The notes under the pieces are model-generated. The model made no database searches. It was not told the DNA's origin and was given only the letters and a program-made list of their open reading frames with translations. Below are positions 7,730-14,440 of a stretch of DNA of 14,549 nt, piece by piece (position 1 is the first letter of the stretch; every line of letters starts with the position of its first letter). The translations under genes were made by a program, and so were the position numbers. Source of the DNA: Lachnospiraceae bacterium (GTDB lineage Bacteria; Bacillota; Clostridia; Lachnospirales; Lachnospiraceae); assembly GCA_021202715.1 (NCBI GenBank), contig JAJQCL010000141.1, positions 1 through 14,549 of the forward strand, given 5' to 3'.

Positions 7730-8710
7730 ATGAATTATATTGTGTTCGATCTGGAATGGAACCAGTGTCCTCAGGGGAAAGCGCGGGAGAATCCCCGGCT
7801 TCCTTTTGAGATCGTGGAGATCGGGGCCATCAAACTAAATGAGGAGAAAGAGACCATTGATTCCTTCCATGAGGTGATCCGTCCACTGGTATATCGCAAA
7901 CTGCATTTCCGGACCCGCGAAGTGATCCACATCGATCAGGAGGAACTGAATGCGGCGCGGACCTTCTCTCCGGTGATCCGGGATTTTCTGGCCTGGTGCG
8001 GGGAAGACTATGAGTTTGTGACCTGGGGAAGCCTGGATCTGAACGAACTGCAGAGAAATATGGATTATTATCGGATCCAGAATCCCTTCCCTCAGCCTCT
8101 CTTTTACTATGATTTACAGAAAATGTTCAGCCTCCTGTATGATGACGGCAAGAGTCGTTCCTCGCTGATTGATGCGGTGGAATATCTGCAGATTCCTGAG
8201 ACAGTGCCGTTTCATCGGGCTTTTGATGACACGTATTATACGGCGGAGGTCATGAAACGGATGGATCTGGAACCGGTGGCCCGGTACGAATCGGTGGATT
8301 ATCATCGGATCCCGGCCAGCCGCGAGGAAGAGATCTTCCTGGATTTCGGCACGTATCTGAAATATGTCTCCCGCAGCTTTGAGGACAAGGAGGAGGCCAT
8401 GAAAGACCGGCGTGTCTGCGCCATGCGCTGCAGCCGCTGCAATCTTCCGGTCTGGAAGCGGGCCCGGTGGTTTTCAACGGGAGGAAATACGTATCTCTCC
8501 CTGGTGCAGTGCCCCAAGCATGGTTACATGAAGGGGAAGATCCGTCTGAAAAAATGCCCGGACGGGAGTGTGTTCGTGGTGAAGACGATCAAGCCGGCGG
8601 ACGAGCGCTCGGTGAAGATGATCCGGGAGAAAAAGGACGCGATCAAGAGGAGACGCAAGGACCGGAGAAGGAAGAAGAGAGAGGACGGCAAAAGAAAGGA
8701 AACAGTTTGA
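7730..8710 (+). CDS. DEDD-family 3'-5' exonuclease with C-terminal Cys/His knuckle and basic tail
   Basis: This gene encodes 326 residues. The ATG follows AGGAG (7718-7722) with a 7-base gap. Residues 1-180 form an RNase T/DNA polymerase III epsilon-like exonuclease fold. Visible catalytic positions are Asp7 and Glu9 in FDLEWN, Asp103 in WGSLDLNEL, and His162 with Asp167 in HRAFDD, giving the DEDDh set that binds two metal ions. It most resembles the KapD-like group of predicted exonucleases. The C-terminal part holds a possible zinc site, C234-x2-C237 with C261-x2-H264 (an extra Cys at 230), then a Lys/Arg-rich tail from about 298 to 324. That suggests nucleic-acid binding, but RNA or DNA specificity cannot be decided. 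The stop codon overlaps the start of the secreted protein gene, so the two are co-transcribed and translationally coupled. Confidence 0.88.
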   Translation: MNYIVFDLEWNQCPQGKARENPRLPFEIVEIGAIKLNEEKETIDSFHEVIRPLVYRKLHFRTREVIHIDQEELNAARTFSPVIRDFLAWCGEDYEFVTWGSLDLNELQRNMDYYRIQNPFPQPLFYYDLQKMFSLLYDDGKSRSSLIDAVEYLQIPETVPFHRAFDDTYYTAEVMKRMDLEPVARYESVDYHRIPASREEEIFLDFGTYLKYVSRSFEDKEEAMKDRRVCAMRCSRCNLPVWKRARWFSTGGNTYLSLVQCPKHGYMKGKIRLKKCPDGSVFVVKTIKPADERSVKMIREKKDAIKRRRKDRRRKKREDGKRKETV

Positions 8711-10959
8711 GAAAGTTCAGCGAGTTTCATTATTCAGAGCGGGCAAGGAAGAGCAAAAGAATTCCGGGGGCAGGGCAGCTGTTTGCTGCCCTGGCTTTGT
8801 GCATCCTGCTGGGCGTATTGGGTACGCCGGTGCAGGCGGCCATCTCCGAGGCAAATCTTTCCGTGAGTGCGGAAAAGAGCGGAGAGGAGGAAACCTCCAT
8901 AGAGGAAGGCGAAGAGGAAGAGACCTCCGCGCAGGATACAGAGGAGGAATCCTCCGGCGAAGAAGAGACGGAGACCTCGGAGGAGGAGTCCTCCGGCGGG
9001 GAAGAGACGGAGACAGAGGCCATCCCTGTGTTGTCGAAGACAGAGCTGACACTGGAGGTGGGTCTGACGGAGACGCTGACCGTGACAGATCTGCCGGACG
9101 GTGTTAAGACGGCCTCCTGGACTTCTTCGGATACGACGCTGGCGTCGGTCAGCTCGAAGGGAAAAATAAAGGCAAAGAAGCCGGGAACGGTGACCGTGAC
9201 CGTGGCACTGACGGACGGTACGGCACTGACCTGCCAGGTGACGATCCCGGAGGTGTCGCTGAATGCGGAGTCCGTGTCGCTGTTGGTGGGAAAGACGAAG
9301 AAGCTGAAGGTCTCCGGCAGCGGGGCGGCGGTGACGTGGAGCTCGTCGAAGCCGGAAAAGGTTTCCGTTGATGAGAATGGCAAGGTGACCGCGCTGGCCT
9401 ACGGTTCCTCCACCATCACGGCGAAGATCGGCAGTACGAAGCTGAAATGTACGGTGAAGGTCTATGATCCGCAGCCCAGCCGGACGTCTCTCTACCTGTT
9501 GAAGGGCGATACGGCGACTTTGAAGGTCAGTCAGTGTTCCGGTACGGTGACCTGGTCCAGCTCCAGCACGAAGGTGGCCTCGGTCAGTCAGAGCGGCGTG
9601 GTGACCGCGAAAAAGGACGGCACAGCGACAATCAAAATGAAGGTCAACGGAACAACCGTGACCTGTTCTGTGACGGTGGCCACCGCGAAGCTGGCAGTGA
9701 CGCAGAAAAATATGGTAACCGGGGGCAGTTATAAGATTAAGGTCTCCGGGAGCGCCAAGAAGGGAACCTGGTCCAGCTCCGATACGTCAAAGCTGACGGT
9801 GAGCTCCGGCGGAACCTGTAAGGCAAAGAAGACCGGCGAAGTTACCGTGACCTATACGGTGGGAGACAGTGAGCTTTCCTGCTATATCGTGATCGCGAAG
9901 AAGGGCGCGACCAACACCTTCGGGACGACCGTTTCCCAGGCTTCGGTGGGGATCTCCTCCCTGCGCAACCTGGCGCTTGGTTCTTCCTCCCGCTACCGCT
10001 TCCTGCAGGGGAGCTGTACCGACGGGACATACGGCTATTTTCTGCTGGGAGATAAGAACTATCAGCCGTACTGTGCCATCATCAAGGTACGCCTGTCCGA
10101 CTGGAAGGTTGTGAAGAAGAAGACCGGACTGAAGCTCTATCATGGAAATGATATGACCTATAAGAGCGGCATGTTGCTGATCGCCAACGGAGACGGCAAC
10201 GCCCAGACGATCACGTATGTGAGTGCTTCGACCCTGAAAATCAAGAAAACCAGGACGCTGAGTGAGAAGATCTACGCGCTGGCCTACAACGCGAAACGAA
10301 AGCAGTACGTCGTCGCGGTAAGCGGCACCAGCAACCTGATCATCAAGGATTCCTCCTGGAAGACGGTGCGGACCTTTACGCATCTGCAGAAGTCCGGTTA
10401 CACGAGGCAGGGCATCGACTGTGATGATTCCTATATTTATGTGCTGCAGAGCTATCTGGCAAAATCAAAGACCCGGATCCTTGTCTATGACTGGAAGGGA
10501 AATTATGTGACGCAGATTCAGATCTCCGGCAAGCTGGAAGCGGAAAGTCTGTTCCATGTGGGGAATCAGTTTATCATTTCCTACAATGACGCTTCCTACA
10601 GCGGCGGCACCATCCGCACGACGGCGATGAAGCGCTATTATCTGGTGCGGTATGCCGCATCCGGCGGCACCGGAACACAGGCCGGTAAGATGGTGAAGAC
10701 CGGAAAGGGATTCACTACGGCGTCCTGTAAATATAAGAAGACGGGCTATTCTTTTAAGGGCTGGACTGCGACCCGCAGCAGCGACGGTAAGACCGCATAT
10801 CGGAATAAGACCACGAAGAAGATCAAATGGTACAAGGCGGGCTCGCAGCCGAAGGGCTATGAGCTGTATGTGATCTCTGCGAAAAAGAAAGTGAGCTCCA
10901 TGAGTTCCACACCCGGCGACTGCATCACGCTGACCGCGGTGTGGAAGAAGAAATCGTAA
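8707..10959 (+). CDS. Secreted Ig-like (Big_2) repeat protein with C-terminal Flg_new-like module
   Basis: This gene encodes 750 residues from a TTG start that overlaps the upstream TGA in the four bases TTGA. AAAGGA (8695-8700) lies 6 bases upstream, and a signal peptide follows directly: a basic N-region, hydrophobic segment at about 25-39 and PVQAA cleavage site near residue 44. An acidic Glu/Ser/Thr spacer (about 58-105) resembles a wall-spanning stalk. Four tandem bacterial Ig-like domains follow (about 108-181, 182-255, 256-325, 326-399), each with a W(T/S)SS motif and a G-x-x-x-A-K(K) strand. Residues about 400-640 are beta-rich, with features reminiscent of a propeller, and are unassigned. 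Residues 643-750 match a Listeria-Bacteroides repeat, with ASGGTGT, GYSFKGW and LTAVW. No LPXTG anchor or SLH domain is present. It is probably secreted or loosely wall-associated; its ligand is unknown. Confidence 0.85.
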   Translation: MRKFSEFHYSERARKSKRIPGAGQLFAALALCILLGVLGTPVQAAISEANLSVSAEKSGEEETSIEEGEEEETSAQDTEEESSGEEETETSEEESSGGEETETEAIPVLSKTELTLEVGLTETLTVTDLPDGVKTASWTSSDTTLASVSSKGKIKAKKPGTVTVTVALTDGTALTCQVTIPEVSLNAESVSLLVGKTKKLKVSGSGAAVTWSSSKPEKVSVDENGKVTALAYGSSTITAKIGSTKLKCTVKVYDPQPSRTSLYLLKGDTATLKVSQCSGTVTWSSSSTKVASVSQSGVVTAKKDGTATIKMKVNGTTVTCSVTVATAKLAVTQKNMVTGGSYKIKVSGSAKKGTWSSSDTSKLTVSSGGTCKAKKTGEVTVTYTVGDSELSCYIVIAKKGATNTFGTTVSQASVGISSLRNLALGSSSRYRFLQGSCTDGTYGYFLLGDKNYQPYCAIIKVRLSDWKVVKKKTGLKLYHGNDMTYKSGMLLIANGDGNAQTITYVSASTLKIKKTRTLSEKIYALAYNAKRKQYVVAVSGTSNLIIKDSSWKTVRTFTHLQKSGYTRQGIDCDDSYIYVLQSYLAKSKTRILVYDWKGNYVTQIQISGKLEAESLFHVGNQFIISYNDASYSGGTIRTTAMKRYYLVRYAASGGTGTQAGKMVKTGKGFTTASCKYKKTGYSFKGWTATRSSDGKTAYRNKTTKKIKWYKAGSQPKGYELYVISAKKKVSSMSSTPGDCITLTAVWKKKS
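8878..9021 (+). repeat. Acidic low-complexity Glu/Ser/Thr repeat region
   Basis: This stretch inside the Ig-like protein gene codes for a stalk built almost only from Glu, Ser, Thr and Gly. The unit SSGEEETET recurs as SSGGEETET, and the DNA unit GAAGAGACGGAGAC occurs at 8962-8975 and 9001-9014, 39 bases (13 codons) apart. Such tracts can change length by slippage. The spacing keeps the frame. Confidence 0.75.
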
Positions 10960-10970
10960 AGAAACGGCAG

Positions 10971-11025
10971 ACAGGAAGCGCCCGCGCTTTTCTCCGTGGT
11001 CCGGAGGAGCGCGGGCGCTTCCTGT
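10971..11025. terminator. 18-bp inverted repeat between convergent genes, probable bidirectional terminator
   Basis: Bases 10971-10988 and 11008-11025 are perfectly complementary over 18 bp. The 19-base loop can itself fold through CTCC (10992-10995) with GGAG (11003-11006). It sits between the stop of the Ig-like gene (10959) and the stop of dacA (11033), where a two-way terminator is expected. Neither side has a proper run of T, which is atypical for an intrinsic terminator. Confidence 0.7.
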
Positions 11026-11032
11026 GCAGAAA

Positions 11033-12541
11033 TCACAGCTTCATCTTATACTTATTCCCACCTTTTCGGCGTCGGCTGCCGTGACGGCCGCTGTCCAGAT
11101 AGCCGTAGGAGCTGCGCCGCCGTCTTCGACCGCGGGCTTTCCTCCTTCGGCTGCGTGAACCGCCCCCCCGCAGGGAGAGGAGCAGCAGGATGATCAGGAT
11201 AAGCAGAACCAGAACGACCAGAGGAAGGATCCAGAACAGCCAGGGATGGTTCTGTACCTGGGGCAGAGCGCTGAAAGCGGAGAGGACAGGCAGCTGTTCG
11301 AGACGGCTTCGAAGCCGGGTCAGCCATCCGCCTTTTCCGGTATGTTCCCCCGCGGAGGTCTGTGCTTCGTTCGTTCCCTCGTTCTCATTGTCTGCCGCGG
11401 TTGTCTCCACAGCGGCGACGGTGAGGGCGGCGCTTCCTACTTCGGTTCCTTCATAACGATAAGAGACAGTGGCTACGGTTCCAGTCTCCTCTCCGGTGAA
11501 TTCCAGACTGGTATCAATCGCCGAAAAGTCCAGTGTGGAGGGGAGCACCAGCCATTCATCCTCGGAGAGCGTCGCCTCCGCCAGCACCGCTGAGCTCTGC
11601 GCCTCCTCCGTGCTCACGGAGGAAGTATCGGCTTCACAGAGCTGGTACATGGTGAAATTGTCGAAGCCATAGTCCAGCAGAGAAACCGTATCCTCGTAGT
11701 GCGTTCCTTCGCTCTTCATGATGACACAGATCAGTTCCATGTCCTCCCGCACCGCATAGGTGACCAGCGTATTTCCCGCCAGAGTGGTGTAGCCGGTTTT
11801 TCCGGTGACAGCGCCGTCATAATGGTCGGCTCCGTCGCGAACCAGTTTGTGCTTCATGGCGATCGGGTGTTCCTCGTCGTTCTTGTTGGTGACAGGGATC
11901 GTATAGCTGAGCGTAGAGCCGATCTGCAGATACGTGGGATTCTGTATGGCAGCCCGTGTGATGATGGCCATATCCAGACAGGTGGTAACGTGCTCTTCAT
12001 CGTTGAGCCCGGTGGGATTGGTGAAGTGCGTGTTTGTACATCCCAGCGCCAGCGCTTTCTCATTCATCAGGTCGGCAAAATCCTCGATGCTGCCGCTCAC
12101 ATGCTCCGCCAGCGCCTGCGCGACCTCATTGGCGGAGGCCAGGAGAACCGCGTACAGGCAGTCTTCGACGCTGAGCTCTTCGCCCTCGGTGCGGGCAATG
12201 TGCGTGCTTCCGGCCTCCAGATCGTGGGTCGCGCGATAGGAGAAGGTCACCGTTTCATCCAGCGAGCAGTTCTCCAGGGTCAGAAGGGCGGTCATGATCT
12301 TGGTGATGCTGGCCGGATAACAGGTCTCTTCGGCATTTTTTGCATAGAGGATGCTGCCGGTCTTTGCTTCCATGAGGATGGCGCAGCCGGACGAGATCTC
12401 CGGAGATTCCGGCCAGTCTGCGCAGGAAGTCAGGTCGGCCGGCGCCGAATCGATGGTTGAAGCGCGAACCGGAAGAGTGCCTGCCGTCAGAGGCAGAAGC
12501 AGCAGGAGCGCACCGAGCGCCGGGAAGAGTTTCTTATCCAT
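11033..12541 (-). CDS. dacA: Serine-type D-Ala-D-Ala carboxypeptidase (PBP5/DacA, S11 family) with Arg-rich tail
   Basis: This gene encodes 502 residues. It removes the terminal D-Ala of peptidoglycan pentapeptides outside the membrane. A signal peptide (about 1-27) is present. The three S11 active-site motifs are complete: S78-I-T-K81, S136-A-N138 and K248-T-G250. The catalytic domain runs from about 35 to 300, followed by a beta-rich domain. The end is unusual: a single membrane helix (about 433-457) and then about 45 cytoplasmic residues very rich in Arg and Lys, in place of the short amphipathic anchor of E. coli PBP5. The ATG at 12539-12541 has AAAGGAG (12554-12560) upstream at a rather long 12-base gap; this site overlaps the stop codon of the preceding membrane-protein gene. 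The two genes form an operon. Confidence 0.95.
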   Translation of the reverse strand: MDKKLFPALGALLLLLPLTAGTLPVRASTIDSAPADLTSCADWPESPEISSGCAILMEAKTGSILYAKNAEETCYPASITKIMTALLTLENCSLDETVTFSYRATHDLEAGSTHIARTEGEELSVEDCLYAVLLASANEVAQALAEHVSGSIEDFADLMNEKALALGCTNTHFTNPTGLNDEEHVTTCLDMAIITRAAIQNPTYLQIGSTLSYTIPVTNKNDEEHPIAMKHKLVRDGADHYDGAVTGKTGYTTLAGNTLVTYAVREDMELICVIMKSEGTHYEDTVSLLDYGFDNFTMYQLCEADTSSVSTEEAQSSAVLAEATLSEDEWLVLPSTLDFSAIDTSLEFTGEETGTVATVSYRYEGTEVGSAALTVAAVETTAADNENEGTNEAQTSAGEHTGKGGWLTRLRSRLEQLPVLSAFSALPQVQNHPWLFWILPLVVLVLLILIILLLLSLRGGGSRSRRRKARGRRRRRSSYGYLDSGRHGSRRRKGGNKYKMKL

Positions 12542-12558
12542 GGGGATTGGGTTCTCCT

Positions 12559-13266
12559 TTATGTCAGATTGTTTTGCTTCGCCCTTCTTTTCGCCAGAAT
12601 GCGCCAGATTACGCAGCCGACGAAGCAGGCGACCATGAGACCGACAAAGATCAGCGCCACACGCAGGGCGATGTCGATCCAGAAGGGTTCCGGTAACATA
12701 TTGATCATAAGACTTGTGGCAGGATCAAAGAGCCACAGATCATTCCGGAAGAAAATTTCGTGGAAGATCGTAAAATATTTCGTGAAGTCCGAGGCAAAAA
12801 GAGCGGCCAGGATGCCGACAATCACAACGAACAGGAGCGCGCCCCGCTGGAAATAGACCGGCAGGATGCGGGAGAGAGGGGCGTGTGTGAGACAGAGAAA
12901 GAGGACGCAGAACAGCAGCACGACCAGGGCGATCCTGCGCAGCGCGAGGCCCCCGAGAAACAGCGTCCGGACCTCCGACATGTGGAACTTTTCCTGATCG
13001 TTGAAGAATTCTCTCTCTTCTCCGGCGACTGTGGTCATTACAACCAGATCGTCCCGGTTGCCCCGGAGGTAGGCCATCATCTCATGCGTCACATCCATCA
13101 GGTCGTCCATGGTCATATCCACGGTCTCCGGAACTCCCAGACTTGCGTATTCTTTCTCGTAATAACTCCAGTCGCTGTAGGCGGCGATCTCGATCGCCGT
13201 GATCAGCAGAATCACGAGAACCGAGAAAACAGCCAGAATCCCGGCCAGCGTATGCATTTTTTTCAA
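12559..13266 (-). CDS. TIGR01906/DUF1461 family integral membrane protein
   Basis: This gene encodes 235 residues with four membrane segments (about 7-28, 103-126, 141-160 and 196-222) and a large extracytoplasmic loop between the first two. Family marks seen are DVTHEMMAYLRG (58-69), FFNDQEKFHMSEVRTLF (87-103) and FHEIFFRNDLWLFDP (168-182). The function of this family is not known. The TTG at 13264-13266 is chosen because GAGGTGAT (13278-13271) is a near-perfect Shine-Dalgarno sequence at ideal distance. The upstream TTG at 13296 lies inside the -10 box, so it cannot be transcribed from this promoter; the ATG at 13257 has a worse spacing. It is the first gene of an operon with dacA, 17 bases apart, which hints at an envelope role. 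Confidence 0.85.
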   Translation of the reverse strand: MKKMHTLAGILAVFSVLVILLITAIEIAAYSDWSYYEKEYASLGVPETVDMTMDDLMDVTHEMMAYLRGNRDDLVVMTTVAGEEREFFNDQEKFHMSEVRTLFLGGLALRRIALVVLLFCVLFLCLTHAPLSRILPVYFQRGALLFVVIVGILAALFASDFTKYFTIFHEIFFRNDLWLFDPATSLMINMLPEPFWIDIALRVALIFVGLMVACFVGCVIWRILAKRRAKQNNLT

Positions 13267-13295
13267 GGAAATCACCTCGATCAAAAGATGGGACA

Positions 13296-13324
13296 ATCAT
13301 ACACCATTTCACGCTAAGTGTCAA
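13296..13324 (-). promoter_or_regulatory. Promoter of the TIGR01906-dacA operon
   Basis: On the minus strand, TTGACA (13324-13319) and TATGAT (13301-13296) are exactly 17 bases apart. The start would be near 13289, giving a leader of about 22 bases before the TTG at 13266. Confidence 0.8.
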
Positions 13325-13374
13325 AAGAATCGGGATTTTTCCTGAAAAAAACGCCTTTGGTGGGGGGCAGGGGG

Positions 13375-13403
13375 TGGTAATTTCCCGTTTTTTCCGGTAG
13401 AAT
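13375..13403 (+). promoter_or_regulatory. Probable promoter of trmB
   Basis: A good -10 box TAGAAT (13398-13403) is paired at 17 bases with a weak -35 box TGGTAA (13375-13380). The upstream region is the divergent spacer shared with the TIGR01906-dacA promoter, and has a run of G (13362-13374). Confidence 0.45.
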
Positions 13404-13429
13404 GAGGGGACGAACGAGGAGGGAAGACG

Positions 13430-14065
13430 ATGAGCCTAAAAAATCTGCCCGGTGCCCGGGAGGAGATCGAGGCGAGCCCCTGGGCCATCACGGAACCGGA
13501 GGCCTGGCGGGGGCAGTGGCAGAGCGCGTTTCCGGAGGTTCATCCGCTCCATGTGGAGATCGGCATGGGGAAGGGGCAGTTCCTGACGCAGATGGCGCAG
13601 GCGCATCCGGATGTGAACTATCTGGGGATTGAGAAATTCTCCAGCGTCCTGGTCCGGGCCGTGCAGAAACAGGAGGTGCTGGTGCTTCCGAACCTGCGTC
13701 TGATCAGGATGGACGCGGAAAATCTGCTGTCCGTATTCGCGGAGGGCGAAGTGGCGCGCGTCTATCTGAATTTTTCCGATCCCTGGCCGAAGGAGCGCCA
13801 CGCGAAACGCCGTCTGACCTCGGAGAATTTCCTGCGGCGCTACGATGTGATCCTGGCGAAAGAGGGACAGCTTGAATTCAAGACGGACAACCGGGAACTC
13901 TTTGATTTTTCTCTGGAATCCGTCCGCGACCACGGCTGGAGGATCCTGGCGGTGACCTTTGATCTCCACCACAGTGAGCTGGCGGAGGGAAATATCCAGA
14001 CGGAGTATGAGGAACGCTTCGCAGCGCTGGGGAACCCGATCTGCAAGATGATCTGCGCGCCGTGA
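13430..14065 (+). CDS. trmB: tRNA (guanine-N7-)-methyltransferase
   Basis: This gene encodes 211 residues, the usual length. The enzyme methylates G46 of the tRNA variable loop using S-adenosylmethionine. Seen are the SAM-binding loop HVEIGMGKGQF (41-51), the acidic LGIEKFS strand end (65-71), MDAEN (94-98), the family signature NFSDPWPKERHAKRR (114-128), FKTDN (150-154) and the substrate-binding TEYEERF (191-197). The ATG follows AGGAGGG (13417-13423) with a 6-base gap. A possible small gene follows; no terminator is visible directly after the stop. Confidence 0.97.
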   Translation: MSLKNLPGAREEIEASPWAITEPEAWRGQWQSAFPEVHPLHVEIGMGKGQFLTQMAQAHPDVNYLGIEKFSSVLVRAVQKQEVLVLPNLRLIRMDAENLLSVFAEGEVARVYLNFSDPWPKERHAKRRLTSENFLRRYDVILAKEGQLEFKTDNRELFDFSLESVRDHGWRILAVTFDLHHSELAEGNIQTEYEERFAALGNPICKMICAP

Positions 14066-14144
14066 TCGGAAAGACCGGAGATGTGGTGCGGTGCCATTTG
14101 CTCCTTTGCATCATAGAATAAGGAAAAGAAAGTCTGGAGACGTG

Positions 14145-14315
14145 ATGGCAGGAAAAGGCTCGTGGAGGAAGGCGATCGTCCGGAAATTTCTGGCGAGTCC
14201 GCAGCTGGACCGGCATCTGCTCCGCCTGCGGCGCAGCCTTCTGGAGGCGGCCGGAGCGCTGGAGCAGTTTGTGGCAGGGAAAGACGGCGAGGATTGGAAA
14301 CAGAAAAATCGTTAA
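14145..14315 (+). CDS. Small basic hypothetical protein (56 aa)
   Basis: I do not recognise this frame. The ATG at 14145 is preceded by GGAG (14136-14139), 5 bases upstream. The product has a basic N-terminus with alternating hydrophobic residues (WRKAIVRKFL), then a long predicted helix with Leu and Arg (LDRHLLRLRRSLLEAAGALEQ), and a charged end. It looks like a single amphipathic or coiled-coil helix, with no signal peptide. A GTG at 14091 could extend it by 18 residues with a poorer site. The same strand and an 80-base gap suggest co-transcription with trmB. It could be chance coding. Confidence 0.45.
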   Translation: MAGKGSWRKAIVRKFLASPQLDRHLLRLRRSLLEAAGALEQFVAGKDGEDWKQKNR

Positions 14316-14440
14316 GAAAATGTTAAATTTTGAGGACTTTTGGCAACGCCTTGATTTCTCTGGAAAAACCCCGAAAACCCTTGAAAAATAAGGGAAAACC
14401 GACAATCGTTTGCGCTGCTTTTCGATTGGATGAAAAGGCT
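14316..14440. other. AT-richer intergenic stretch between tail-to-tail genes, weak hairpins
   Basis: This stretch is clearly richer in A and T than the rest of the window. It holds two small inverted repeats: CCCTT/AAGGG (14378-14382 with 14390-14394), with T-runs after it on the minus strand, and CTTTTC/GAAAAG (14418-14423 with 14432-14437) just past the stop of the leftward gene. Either could help end transcription of that gene. It may also hold a recombination site if the leftward gene is a recombinase, but no core sequence was recognised. Confidence 0.35.

Noticed and set aside
13294..13296. TTG at 13296 as start of the TIGR01906 protein
   Set aside because: It overlaps the -10 box of the operon promoter, so it would not be transcribed; the TTG at 13266 has an excellent ribosome site.
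14114..14119. TAGAAT between trmB and the small protein as a -10 box
   Set aside because: No -35-like sequence lies at a suitable distance upstream.
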